From Flavobacteriaceae bacterium (GTDB lineage: Bacteria > Bacteroidota > Bacteroidia > Flavobacteriales > Flavobacteriaceae): 64,000 nt of DNA. The notes below the pieces were generated by a model. It saw only the letters and a list, made by a program, of their open reading frames with translations, was not told where the DNA came from and searched no databases. Positions 17,303 to 25,916 of this stretch are shown here, in pieces; position 1 is the stretch's first letter, and every line of letters begins with the position of its first letter. The DNA is taken from assembly GCA_024762795.1 (NCBI GenBank), contig JANTGS010000001.1, positions 30,711-94,710 of the forward strand, read 5' to 3'. The translations under genes and the position numbers were made by a program.

Positions 17303-18778
17303 ATGACAAATTATTTTAATACACTGCCGCTAAGAGAACAACTGGAACAGTTGGGAAAATGCAGATTTATGGATGCTTCTGAATTCTCAGATGGAGTTTC
17401 CGCACTAAAAGGAAAAAAAATAGTAATTGTAGGTTGTGGTGCACAGGGACTCAATCAGGGCTTGAATATGCGTGATTCAGGACTTGATATAAGTTACGCC
17501 CTTAGGGAAGGAGCCATTGCAGAAAAAAGACAATCGTACAAAAATGCTATAGAAAATGATTTTAAGGTGGGAACCTATAAGGAAATGATCCCATCTGCTG
17601 ATCTGGTTTGTAATCTTACACCGGATAAACAACATACTTCAGTTATCAGTGCCATTATGCCATTGATGAAAAAAGGAGCCGCATTGTCTTACTCCCATGG
17701 TTTTAATATTGTGGAAGAAGGAATGCAGGTAAGAAAAGATCTTACAGTGATCATGGTGGCCCCCAAGTCGCCTGGATCAGAAGTTAGGGAAGAATACAAA
17801 CGTGGTTTTGGCGTTCCTACCCTGATTGCTGTTCACCCTGAAAATGATCCGGAAGGTAAAGGTCTGGATTATGCAAAAGCTTATGCCGTTGCCACAGGAG
17901 GTGATAAGGCAGGTGTACTGGAATCTTCTTTTGTTGCAGAGGTAAAATCCGATCTGATGGGAGAACAAACCATTCTTTGTGGCGTATTACAAACCGGATC
18001 TATTTTGAGTTTTGATAAAATGATCGAAAAAGGAATTGAGCCGGGATATGCGGCCAAACTGGTACAATACGGATGGGAAACCATTACTGAGGCGCTGAAA
18101 CATGGGGGAATTACCAACATGATGGATCGTCTTTCAAATCCTGCTAAGATCAAAGCCTTTGAGCTGGCTGAAGAACTGAAAGAGATCATGAAACCATTGT
18201 TTAACAAGCATATGGATGATATCATGTCGGGAGAATTCTCAAAAACCATGATGGAAGACTGGGGAAATGATGATAAAGATCTGCTAAAATGGAGAGCTGC
18301 TACAGGAGAAACTGCTTTTGAAAAAACTGAGGCAATCGATAAAGAGATCCCCGAACAGGAATATTTTGATCATGGTGTATTACTGGTGGCTTTTGTAAAA
18401 GCAGGTGTTGAGCTGGCTTTTGAAACCATGACAGATTCAGGAATTATAGAAGAATCAGCTTATTATGAATCTTTACATGAAACCCCTCTTATTGCCAATA
18501 CCATTGCACGTAAGAAATTGTATGAAATGAACAGAACTATCTCTGATACAGCAGAGTACGGATGTTATCTGTTCGATCATGCCTGTCAGCCACTTTTAGG
18601 CGATTTTATGAAAAAGATCGATACGGATGTGATTGGTAAAAAATATGCTGCTGATAAAGATAACGGAGTAGATAATCAGCAATTGATCGCCGTAAATGAA
18701 ATCATTCGTTACCATCCGGTTGAGGTTGTAGGTTATGAATTGAGAGAAGCGATGACTGCCATGACTAAGGTTGTTTAG
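17303..18778 (+). CDS. ilvC: Ketol-acid reductoisomerase, class II
   Basis: An NADPH- and Mg-dependent enzyme that isomerises and reduces acetolactate to dihydroxyisovalerate. At 491 aa it is the long class II form with a duplicated C-terminal knotted domain. Visible are the Rossmann motif [34 protein letters not shown], and the metal ligands around [16 protein letters not shown]. The next pathway enzyme, IlvD, is not in this cluster. A hairpin terminator follows. Confidence 0.95.
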   Translation: MTNYFNTLPLREQLEQLGKCRFMDASEFSDGVSALKGKKIVIVGCGAQGLNQGLNMRDSGLDISYALREGAIAEKRQSYKNAIENDFKVGTYKEMIPSADLVCNLTPDKQHTSVISAIMPLMKKGAALSYSHGFNIVEEGMQVRKDLTVIMVAPKSPGSEVREEYKRGFGVPTLIAVHPENDPEGKGLDYAKAYAVATGGDKAGVLESSFVAEVKSDLMGEQTILCGVLQTGSILSFDKMIEKGIEPGYAAKLVQYGWETITEALKHGGITNMMDRLSNPAKIKAFELAEELKEIMKPLFNKHMDDIMSGEFSKTMMEDWGNDDKDLLKWRAATGETAFEKTEAIDKEIPEQEYFDHGVLLVAFVKAGVELAFETMTDSGIIEESAYYESLHETPLIANTIARKKLYEMNRTISDTAEYGCYLFDHACQPLLGDFMKKIDTDVIGKKYAADKDNGVDNQQLIAVNEIIRYHPVEVVGYELREAMTAMTKVV

Positions 18779-18802
18779 TCTGAATAATTATTTATTTGAG
18801 TT

Positions 18803-18841
18803 AAACCACCGTATTCTTTCCTAGAATTTGGTGGTTTTTTG
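18803..18841 (+). terminator. Terminator between ilvC and ilvA
   Basis: AAACCACC (18803-18810) pairs with GGTGGTTT (18830-18837), with T-run TTTTTTG. It separates ilvBNC from ilvA, which then needs its own promoter or readthrough. Confidence 0.7.
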
Positions 18842-18857
18842 TTATATTTAGAAATCT

Positions 18858-20117
18858 ATGATCACTACAAAGAACATAATATCCTTAGATGAGATCAGAA
18901 AGGCTCAGAAAAATATCAAAGACCTGGTAAGGCACACCCCTTTGATCAAAATGCAGCTTTTCTCAGAAAGATACCAATCAGATATTTTCTTTAAAAGAGA
19001 AGACTTACAACGGGTACGATCTTATAAAATCCGTGGAGCTTTTAACAAGATCAAATCTTTGGTTGATGCTGAAAAAATTGAGTCTGTGGTTTGTGCCAGT
19101 GCAGGAAATCATGCCCAGGGTGTCGCCCAGGCTTGTCATTTTTTAAATATTTCAGGGGTTATTTTTATGCCTTCCACAACGCCTATGCAAAAGATCAGAC
19201 AGGTGGAAATGTTTGGCAGGGATAATGTCGAGATCAGATTGTCCGGAGATACTTTTGATGCATCATACGCTATTGCGAAAGCGTATTCTGAAAAGGAAAA
19301 CATAGCTTTTGTGCATCCTTTTGATGATGAGCTGATCATTGCCGGACAAGGAACCCTTGCTATGGAAATACTCGAAGATTCAAATCAAGCCATTGATTAT
19401 ATTTTTGTTCCTGTAGGAGGGGGCGGACTCGCATCGGGAATTATAAGTGTTTTTAAGGAATTGAGTCCTGAAACTAAGATCATCGGCGTAGAGCCTGAAG
19501 GAGCGCCATCGTTAAAAACTTCTTTGGAAAAAGGAGAAAATACAGAATTGTCCTCGATCAATAAATTTGTGGATGGAGCTGCAGTTAAAAAAATGGGAGA
19601 TAAGACCTTTGCCATTTGCAGGGAGTTTATTGATGATGTTATTACCATTCCGGAGGGAAAAGTATGCAGCACGTTATTAAAACTTTACAATGAAAAGGCT
19701 ATTGTGGTTGAACCGGCCGGGGCATTATCGGTAGCGGCACTGGATGTTTACCAGGAAAAGATCAAAGGAAAAACAGCAGTGAGTGTGATCAGTGGAGGTA
19801 ACAATGATATTACCCGTATGGAAGAGATCAAGGAAAGGGCATTGCTTTTTGAAGGGCTAAAACATTATTTTATAGTTCCCTTTCCGCAAAGGGCGGGAGC
19901 TTTAAAAGAATTTGTGGTAGATGTGTTGGGAGAGAATGATGATATTACCTTTTTTGAATATACAAAGAAAAGCAGCAGAACAACAGGTTCGGCGGTTGTA
20001 GGTATAGAATTAAAATCTAAAGAAGATTTTGATCCTTTGGTCAAAAGGATGGAAGAAAAAGGGTTTTTAGGAGAATATCTGAATGATAACCCGCAATTGT
20101 TCCAGTTTTTAATATAG
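18858..20117 (+). CDS. ilvA: Threonine dehydratase (biosynthetic)
   Basis: A PLP enzyme converting threonine to 2-oxobutyrate, committing carbon to isoleucine. The catalytic domain carries KREDLQRVRSYKIRGAFNK with the PLP lysine, SAGNHAQGVAQ and the glycine loop PVGGGGLASGI. A single C-terminal ACT-like regulatory domain (about 335-419) begins HYFIVPFPQRAGALKEF. At 419 aa it has one such domain, not the two of E. coli IlvA. TATATTTA at 18843-18850 is a near match to the -7 element and may be its own promoter. Confidence 0.93.
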   Translation: MITTKNIISLDEIRKAQKNIKDLVRHTPLIKMQLFSERYQSDIFFKREDLQRVRSYKIRGAFNKIKSLVDAEKIESVVCASAGNHAQGVAQACHFLNISGVIFMPSTTPMQKIRQVEMFGRDNVEIRLSGDTFDASYAIAKAYSEKENIAFVHPFDDELIIAGQGTLAMEILEDSNQAIDYIFVPVGGGGLASGIISVFKELSPETKIIGVEPEGAPSLKTSLEKGENTELSSINKFVDGAAVKKMGDKTFAICREFIDDVITIPEGKVCSTLLKLYNEKAIVVEPAGALSVAALDVYQEKIKGKTAVSVISGGNNDITRMEEIKERALLFEGLKHYFIVPFPQRAGALKEFVVDVLGENDDITFFEYTKKSSRTTGSAVVGIELKSKEDFDPLVKRMEEKGFLGEYLNDNPQLFQFLI

Positions 20118-20228
20118 TCCGGTAAGGTACTGTTTTTGAGTTTGGATTTATTTAAAAAATACTTCCTGTAAATGGAGGCCCTTCTTTTTTTTCATTTCTA
20201 TTTTATAGGTAATTTTTAATTTTAGTTG

Positions 20229-20236
20229 TATTTTTG
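20229..20236 (+). promoter_or_regulatory. -7 element for the LamB-like gene
   Basis: TATTTTTG fits TAnnTTTG. The TTG used as start by the ORF track (20234) lies inside this motif, so translation must begin later, at ATG 20258. Confidence 0.6.
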
Positions 20237-20257
20237 GTAGAATCCAAACCTTTTACC

Positions 20258-21700
20258 ATGTACTATCAACTTAAATTATTCAGAACTTATATTGTTCCGA
20301 TCTTGTTTGCAATTCTCAGTCTGTCATCTCTAAGATCACAAATATCTTATCAAAATGTAACCAATAAGAAAGTATCTTTAGGTTCTTACGGAAGGATAGG
20401 TGTAGACTGGTCATTCGAGAATGGAGGCTCCATAGGCCGGCGATTGAATCTGAATAATATGGGAAGTATAGGAGGCCGGTTGGAAGAGCAGGATTATTTG
20501 GAGATTGCACCGGCATTTCATTTTAAGCCTAAAAAAGGAGACAGTACTGATATTTTCGCACAAGCGAGATTCTCTGTTTATTCAACAAGTTTGTCGAGTA
20601 TTGGAAATAGCACTTCTTCAAGTCTGGGAGGCTTAAATTTTGCCGTTCCGGAATTATTTGTTGAAGCACGGAATATTAAAGGAAAAGATTTGAGTATATG
20701 GGTTGGCGCCCGGTTATACAGGGGCCCTGATGTTCATATAGCCGATCATTTTTATTACAATGATCATTCGGGACAGGGTTTTGGAATTGAATATAAGAAA
20801 ACAAGATTTGCTACTATTTTTGTAGCATCTACTGATACAACGGCGACGGTTCCGCCTTTCTTTTATCTGAATATCAAAACAGGTACTCCAAGTGCAGCCC
20901 TCAGGCAGCGAACAGTTATGTTGGCTGAGCACGATATAGAACTTGATAAACAAAATACTATTTCTTTGCTGGGGGAATATCACCGTATGGCCGATGCAGA
21001 TTCAAGTACGGAAATAGACAGTGTTGAAACGATTTTAAATTTTCCCGCCGATAACGGGTTTGTTTTAGGAATCCGGCATCATATAGATTTTAAAAATAAA
21101 AAACCGGGTTCATTTAATGATTTTACGATGAGGTATGGAACAGGAATTGCCAACGGAGGTGACGGAGGAATGTCAAAAACATGGCTTACATACGGTGCTC
21201 CCGACACACTTTCTTTAAGTTTTAAAGGAGCACATTCACTTGCAATTGTTGATCATTTTTTGATGAATTTTTCTGATAGATATACATTAAATGGATATGT
21301 TATCTTCACAAAAAGCAAAGGCGCTGCTGATTCTGATCATATGTCTAAAACTTATTTTGGTAAGGAAGTCTTTAATCGAAAAACCGATTTTACAATAGGA
21401 TTCCGTAATGAATACTATATCAATGATTATTTTCATTTATTAGGGGAAGTACATTATTCTCAAAGAAAAGATGGTGAAAATCCGGTAGCAAATATGCTAA
21501 AGTTTAGTCTTGCTCCAATCTATGTGCCCACCGGGAATCGGGATACCTGGGCCAGACCACATATCAGATTTGTAGCTTCTGTGGCAAGATACAATGATTT
21601 TGCCATGGAATCTTTATATTCTCCGTATCTTCAGTTTACAGGTAGCAGGCGTTGGGGTTATTATTTTGGTATTAAAGGAGAGTGGTGGGTTTGGAATTGA
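20258..21700 (+). CDS. LamB-like (maltoporin family) outer membrane porin
   Basis: A 480-aa outer membrane beta-barrel for sugars or other small solutes. The signal peptide runs MYYQLKLFRTYIVPILFAILSLSS. Family resemblance to maltoporin is clear in SYGRIGVDWSF, the central WVGARLYRGPDVHIADHFYYNDHSGQGFGIEY block (the DVHxxDxxYxxxSGxGxG signature) and the aromatic C-terminus KGEWWVWN. Start chosen at ATG 20258, because the longer frame would begin inside the promoter. No transporter or glycosidase gene is nearby, so the substrate cannot be guessed. It is convergent with the rluA-type gene, with only 5 nt between the stops. Confidence 0.82.
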   Translation: MYYQLKLFRTYIVPILFAILSLSSLRSQISYQNVTNKKVSLGSYGRIGVDWSFENGGSIGRRLNLNNMGSIGGRLEEQDYLEIAPAFHFKPKKGDSTDIFAQARFSVYSTSLSSIGNSTSSSLGGLNFAVPELFVEARNIKGKDLSIWVGARLYRGPDVHIADHFYYNDHSGQGFGIEYKKTRFATIFVASTDTTATVPPFFYLNIKTGTPSAALRQRTVMLAEHDIELDKQNTISLLGEYHRMADADSSTEIDSVETILNFPADNGFVLGIRHHIDFKNKKPGSFNDFTMRYGTGIANGGDGGMSKTWLTYGAPDTLSLSFKGAHSLAIVDHFLMNFSDRYTLNGYVIFTKSKGAADSDHMSKTYFGKEVFNRKTDFTIGFRNEYYINDYFHLLGEVHYSQRKDGENPVANMLKFSLAPIYVPTGNRDTWARPHIRFVASVARYNDFAMESLYSPYLQFTGSRRWGYYFGIKGEWWVWN

Positions 21701-21705
21701 AAAAC

Positions 21706-22392
21706 TTAAATAAACAACCTCCAAACAACCTTTTCAGGAACGGGAGCCGTAACGGAAATCTCTTCTCTTTTAACCGGGTGTATAAAACTGATCTTTCGGG
21801 CATGGAGATGAATGCCACCGTCCTTATTACTTCTGTTAAAACCGTATTTCAGGTCGCCTTTTATTGGAGAGCCGATTTTTGAAAGCTGACATCTGATCTG
21901 ATGATGTCTGCCGGTTTCCAGATCGATCTCAAGCAAGGTATAATTCTCTGTCTTTTTAAGTGTCTTATAATGGAGTACAGCTCTTTTAGCTCCCTCAGTT
22001 TTTTGGGTAAAAGCCGTTGACTTGTTATTTTTGGGATTCTTTTTAAGATAATGAATTAAGGTATCCTTTTCTTTTCCAGGAGTATTCTTTACCACTGCCC
22101 AGTATGTTTTTTTAATGGTTTTTTCACGTAGCATTTTATTAAGTCTTTCGAGCGCTTTTGAAGTTTTGGCAAAGATCACAATTCCGCTGGTAGGACGGTC
22201 CAGCCGGTGGACTACACCCAAAAAAACCTTACCCGGTTTATGGTATTTTTTAGAAATATAGGCTTTAACTACTTCACTCAAAGGCTTGTCACCTGTCTTA
22301 TCTCCCTGAACAATATCTCCTGTTCTTTTGTTGATAATGATCAGGTGGTTGTCTTCATAAAGTATTTTCAGGTTCTCTGCCGTACTGTGCAT
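21706..22392 (-). CDS. RluA family pseudouridine synthase
   Basis: An RNA-modifying enzyme that isomerises uridine to pseudouridine in rRNA or tRNA. The 228-aa protein has the catalytic Asp in VHRLDRPTSGIVIFAKT, the KTYWAVV strand and GRHHQIRCQLSKIGSPIKGD typical of the RluA/RluC/RluD group. It lacks an N-terminal S4 domain, as short family members do. The target position cannot be told from sequence by eye. The gene is monocistronic. Confidence 0.9.
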   Translation of the reverse strand: MHSTAENLKILYEDNHLIIINKRTGDIVQGDKTGDKPLSEVVKAYISKKYHKPGKVFLGVVHRLDRPTSGIVIFAKTSKALERLNKMLREKTIKKTYWAVVKNTPGKEKDTLIHYLKKNPKNNKSTAFTQKTEGAKRAVLHYKTLKKTENYTLLEIDLETGRHHQIRCQLSKIGSPIKGDLKYGFNRSNKDGGIHLHARKISFIHPVKREEISVTAPVPEKVVWRLFI

Positions 22393-22512
22393 TTTTTTAA
22401 TTATTTTTTGAATAAGATCTTATGTTACCAAAGTAACTAAAACAGATTCAAAATCGATTAAACTAAGATGAATTTCAAGGGTCTTAAAGATAGATCAAAA
22501 ATTTCTATAACC

Positions 22513-23115
22513 ATGAAAAACGTATTATTTATTCTGTTTGTATTTTTATTCATTTCATGTGATAAGGCTGCTGATGATCAGGAATTGATTTCTGAAGCGC
22601 TTACGCTCCAGGAAAAAGAGGATTTACAATTCTTAAAAGAAGAAGAAAAACTGGCGCGTGATGTGTATTTGTACGCTTATGACCTGTGTGCTCATGAGGT
22701 GTTCAAGAATATTTCAAAAAGTGAACAGATGCATATGGATAAAGTTACAGAGATTATGAATATTTATCAGGTGGAGGATCTTTCCCTTCCCGAAAGGGGA
22801 AAGTTTACCAATGCTGAACTACAAAAGCTCTATGATGACCTGATCGAAATGTGTGACAGGTCACTGGAAGATGCTCTTAAAGCCGGAGCAACAATTGAGG
22901 ATGTGGATATCAATGATATTGAAGATTTTGTGGAAGATACCGATTTACAAGATGTGATGAATATGTATCTTTCATTATCCTGCGGATCGCGAAATCATAT
23001 GAGGGCTTTTACAAATAATTTAACTACTTTAGGGATTGAATATAAACCTCAGTTTATAACGGAAGAGGAATATATTGAGATTATTAATAATTCAAATGAA
23101 AAGTGTAATTTTTAA
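22513..23115 (+). CDS. DUF2202 ferritin-like lipoprotein
   Basis: A 200-aa predicted lipoprotein. Start at MKNVLFILFVFLFISC (22513), which gives a clean lipobox; the ORF-track start adds 15 non-signal residues. The mature part is DUF2202, a ferritin-like four-helix domain. Visible are EEEKLARDVYLYAY, FKNISKSEQMHMDKV and SCGSRNHMRAF, with Glu and His spaced as in diiron proteins. Function is not established in the family. The cytochrome c gene starts 6 nt later, so the two likely act together in the periplasm. Confidence 0.85.
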   Translation: MKNVLFILFVFLFISCDKAADDQELISEALTLQEKEDLQFLKEEEKLARDVYLYAYDLCAHEVFKNISKSEQMHMDKVTEIMNIYQVEDLSLPERGKFTNAELQKLYDDLIEMCDRSLEDALKAGATIEDVDINDIEDFVEDTDLQDVMNMYLSLSCGSRNHMRAFTNNLTTLGIEYKPQFITEEEYIEIINNSNEKCNF

Positions 23116-23121
23116 AATATA

Positions 23122-23634
23122 ATGATGAAGAAAACTATTGTATTGTTGTTGGGATTAACGGCCTTTATTTCCTGTAACCAGGGAAAAAAAGAAACTGCCG
23201 AGGTTGTAAATGATTCTGATAAAACAGTAATGAAAACAGATTCAGAAGGGTATGATTTGTTTAAAATGAGGTGTTATGCCTGTCATAATCCAAATGCGAA
23301 ATCACATCAAGAACTAATTGCTCCCCCAATGGCTGCGGTTAAAAGAAGGTATTCAATGAGTTATAAAAACAAGGATGATTTTGTAAATGCTGTAACAAAG
23401 TGGGCTATGGATCCTGAGGAAGGAAGAGCCTTGATGAGAGGTGCTGTAATGGAGTTTAAAGTAATGCCAAAGCAGGTCTTTAAGGAGGAGGAATTGCGTA
23501 AGATTGCCGGATATATTTATGATCATAAAATTGAACAACCCGAATGGTTTGCTGCGCATGAAGAAGAAATGCATGGTAAGATGGGCAGAGGAATGGGCAA
23601 AGGAATGGGCAGGGGAATGATGAAAAATAATTAA
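23122..23634 (+). CDS. Mono-heme cytochrome c lipoprotein with Met/Gly-rich tail
   Basis: A 170-aa envelope protein. The N-terminus has a lipobox (FISC). The heme c site is MRCYACHNP (CxxCH), and VMPKQVFKEEELRKIAGYIYDH matches the C-terminal helix of class I cytochromes with a candidate Met ligand. The tail KMGRGMGKGMGRGMMKNN is an unusual Met/Gly/basic repeat that could bind metal. It is cotranscribed with the DUF2202 gene. The redox partner is unknown. Confidence 0.85.
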   Translation: MMKKTIVLLLGLTAFISCNQGKKETAEVVNDSDKTVMKTDSEGYDLFKMRCYACHNPNAKSHQELIAPPMAAVKRRYSMSYKNKDDFVNAVTKWAMDPEEGRALMRGAVMEFKVMPKQVFKEEELRKIAGYIYDHKIEQPEWFAAHEEEMHGKMGRGMGKGMGRGMMKNN

Positions 23635-23698
23635 ACGGAGGTCTATCAGTATTTAGAAAAAAACATAATTCATTGATATTATAGGCATTAATGATCTT

Positions 23699-23762
23699 TG
23701 TCGGTTCGAGTGCAGTTGAGAACTGTATACTACTTTAAATACTCGATTGCATTTGATTGGGT
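23699..23762. repeat. Degenerate REP-like inverted pair
   Basis: TTCGAGTGCAGTTGAGAA (23705-23722) is nearly self-palindromic. A second copy, ACTCGATTGCATTTGA (23741-23756), matches its reverse complement at 11 of 16 positions. It lies between the convergent cytochrome and engB genes. It recalls the TCTCGACTGCGCTCGA repeats I associate with flavobacterial intergenic regions, but is decayed. Confidence 0.4.
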
Positions 23763-23808
23763 AGTTTTAATAACCTAAAAGTATGAAACTAATTTCTAAA
23801 CTCTAAGA

Positions 23809-24405
23809 TTATAAACTTTTGTTGATTCTGTCAATATAATCAAGAAGCTCGTCTTTCCCTGTTTTGTCAACTGATGAAGTAATAAAATAGGGAGGAAGTT
23901 CTTCCCAGAACTTTAAAAGTGTTTTTTTGTATTTTGAGATCTTATTTTGAATCACGGTTGAACCGAGTTTATCGGTTTTTGTAAAGATAAGAGCAAAAGG
24001 AATTCCGTTTTCTCCCAAAAAATTCATAAATTCAAGATCGATCTTTTGAGGTTCATGTCGAGAATCTACCAGTACAAAGGTGTTTACCAATTGTTGGCGT
24101 TTCAGGAAATAATCTTTGATAAACTCCTGAAAGGTTTTACGCTGGCCTTTTGATATTTGAGCGTATCCATAACCAGGCAGGTCTACTAAAAACCAATCTT
24201 TATTGATTAAAAAATGGTTGATCAGTTGTGTCTTTCCCGGCCGGCCTGAAATCTTTGCCAGATTTTTATTTCCGGTAAGCATATTGATCAGCGATGATTT
24301 TCCTACATTTGACCTTCCGATAAAGGCATATTCGGGTAATTGATCTTTCGGACATTTAGTAACATCCGTGTTGCTGATCACAAATTCGGCAGTTTTTATT
24401 TTCAC
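23809..24405 (-). CDS. engB: Ribosome biogenesis GTPase EngB/YsxC
   Basis: A 198-aa GTPase needed for 50S subunit assembly. All G motifs are visible: [14 protein letters not shown] (G1), GKTQLINHF (G2), DLPGYGYA (G3), TKTDK (G4) and a TSS (G5). The length is standard. It is followed downstream by the convergent cytochrome gene, and preceded by the hydrolase gene with a 38-nt gap. Confidence 0.96.
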   Translation of the reverse strand: MKIKTAEFVISNTDVTKCPKDQLPEYAFIGRSNVGKSSLINMLTGNKNLAKISGRPGKTQLINHFLINKDWFLVDLPGYGYAQISKGQRKTFQEFIKDYFLKRQQLVNTFVLVDSRHEPQKIDLEFMNFLGENGIPFALIFTKTDKLGSTVIQNKISKYKKTLLKFWEELPPYFITSSVDKTGKDELLDYIDRINKSL

Positions 24406-24443
24406 AGGTAAAATTTATATAAGGGAGTTTAGGAAACCTTAAA

Positions 24444-25208
24444 CTAATCAAAATTCTTTTTAAGCCATTTTTCCATGATCCGGTTGAATTCATCCGGATG
24501 CTCCATCATAGGGGCGTGCCCGCATTTATCGATCCAGTTGAGCTCTGAATTGGGTAATAATTCATTAAATTCTTCTGCAACTTCAGGTGGTGTAACTGAA
24601 TCGTTCTTACCCCAGATCAGGCAAACGGGCATAGTCATATTAGGCAGGTCGGGAGCCATATTATGACGGATAGCACTTTTGGCTATGGCTAGAGTTCTTA
24701 TCAGTTTATTTCTGTTGTTAACCGATTCGTAAACCTCATCTACAATTTCTTTAGTGGCAACTTTCGGATCGTAAAAAACTTCCTGAGCCTTCTTTTCAAT
24801 ATAGTCGTAATTTTCTCTTTTCGGATAGCTTCCTCCCATAGAATTCTCATAGAGCCCGGAACTTCCGGTTAAAACAATTCCCAATACTTTTTCAGGATTG
24901 AGTTTGGCATGGTAAAGAGCTACATGTCCACCGAGCGAATTGCCTACCAAAATGTATTTATCAAGTTCTTTGAATTTTGCAAAACGTTCAACAAACAAGG
25001 AGATATTTTTTACATTGGTTTTTAGAATTGGCATCTTGTAGATGGGTAATTCAGGCATCAAAATCCTGTATCCATGGTTGGAAAAGTAATTTAGTATAGC
25101 GTCAAAATTACTTAAATTACCCATCAAACCATGTAAAAAGATTATGGGTAATCCCTTACCTGAATCGACATAAGAAAACTTTTCCTCTTTTTTTAAGCTA
25201 AATCTCAT
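24444..25208 (-). CDS. Alpha/beta hydrolase
   Basis: A 254-aa cytoplasmic hydrolase. The oxyanion region is IFLHGLMGN, the nucleophile elbow GNSLGGH (Ser), the acid lies in LIWGKNDSVTPPE and the His in CGHAPMMEHPDEF. The overall pattern is of the MhpC/epoxide-hydrolase-like esterases. Substrate unknown. A minus-strand -7 element lies 30 nt upstream, and it may drive engB too. Confidence 0.88.
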   Translation of the reverse strand: MRFSLKKEEKFSYVDSGKGLPIIFLHGLMGNLSNFDAILNYFSNHGYRILMPELPIYKMPILKTNVKNISLFVERFAKFKELDKYILVGNSLGGHVALYHAKLNPEKVLGIVLTGSSGLYENSMGGSYPKRENYDYIEKKAQEVFYDPKVATKEIVDEVYESVNNRNKLIRTLAIAKSAIRHNMAPDLPNMTMPVCLIWGKNDSVTPPEVAEEFNELLPNSELNWIDKCGHAPMMEHPDEFNRIMEKWLKKNFD

Positions 25209-25237
25209 TAAAAATGAATTTAATCTATAGTGCAGTA

Positions 25238-25245
25238 CAAATTTA
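25238..25245 (-). promoter_or_regulatory. -7 element for hydrolase-engB
   Basis: TAAATTTG on the minus strand fits TAnnTTTG and is 29 nt before the hydrolase ATG. Confidence 0.5.
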
Positions 25246-25371
25246 AATAAATTGTGTTAAAGTCCTAAATTTCGAGTCATTACTTCACCCTTTTTTTTAA
25301 AAATATCACACATTTTTTTAATCACCTGTTTTTCAATACAATAAAAATTTTAAAATAAAGTTATTAACAAT

Positions 25372-25400
25372 GTGGTAAAAAATGGTAAAAAGTGGTAAAA
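25372..25400 (+). promoter_or_regulatory. MraZ boxes: three TGGTAAAA repeats with 10-bp period
   Basis: TGGTAAAA begins at 25373, 25383 and 25393, exactly one helical turn apart. Direct repeats with this spacing in front of mraZ are the known form of MraZ autoregulatory sites (TGGGN-type in E. coli). A fourth TGGTAAA lies at 25444, over the mraZ start codon. Confidence 0.75.
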
Positions 25401-25405
25401 TTCTG

Positions 25406-25413
25406 TATATTTG
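25406..25413 (+). promoter_or_regulatory. -7 element for the dcw cluster
   Basis: TATATTTG fits TAnnTTTG, directly after the MraZ boxes and 29 nt before the mraZ GTG. Bound MraZ would cover the -33 region. Confidence 0.7.
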
Positions 25414-25442
25414 TCATAATAATTCTTCAAAAAACTGTCTAA

Positions 25443-25916
25443 GTGGTAAATCTGATAGGGACATACGAGTGTAAAGCTGATGTGAAAGGCAGGTTGATGT
25501 TGCCTTCTCCCGTTAAAAAACAGCTGTCCAGCATTTTGCAGGACGGGTTTGTTTTAAAGCGGTCGGTTTTTCAACCTTGTCTCGAGCTGTATCCTATGAG
25601 CGAATGGAATACACTGATGGCGAAAGTAAACAAACTAAACAGGTTTGTGAAGAAGAATAATGATTTTATCAGAAGATTTACAGCCGGAGTAAAGGTAATT
25701 GAACTGGATAGTTCGGGCCGTTTACTGATTCCGAAAGATCTGCATCAGTTTGCAGAAATTAAAAAGGAGGTAGTGTTGTCGTCTTCGGTGAATATCATTG
25801 AGATTTGGGATAAGGCGAAATATGAAATTGCTATTGATGAAGCTACACTTGATTTTGCCGATCTGGCTGAAGAAGTGATGGGGAATTTAAATGATGATGA
25901 AGATGTCTTATCATGA
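25443..25916 (+). CDS. mraZ: Transcriptional regulator MraZ
   Basis: A 157-aa dimeric SpoVT/AbrB-type DNA-binding protein with two MraZ domains, seen as GTYECKADVKGRLMLPS and VIELDSSGRLLIPKDL. It represses or tunes the division cluster it heads. The GTG start is chosen because the family begins with the LIGTYE strand right after it. It overlaps rsmH. Three TGGTAAAA boxes sit in the promoter and a fourth covers the start codon. Confidence 0.95.
   Translation: MVNLIGTYECKADVKGRLMLPSPVKKQLSSILQDGFVLKRSVFQPCLELYPMSEWNTLMAKVNKLNRFVKKNNDFIRRFTAGVKVIELDSSGRLLIPKDLHQFAEIKKEVVLSSSVNIIEIWDKAKYEIAIDEATLDFADLAEEVMGNLNDDEDVLS

Noticed and set aside
20234-20257. ORF-track start (TTG) of the LamB-like porin
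   Set aside because: The TTG is part of the -7 element TATTTTTG, and a good signal peptide begins at ATG 20258.
23699-23762. Possible tRNA, because of GGTTCGAGT
   Set aside because: No acceptor stem, anticodon arm or D arm can be built around it. It fits a repeat better.
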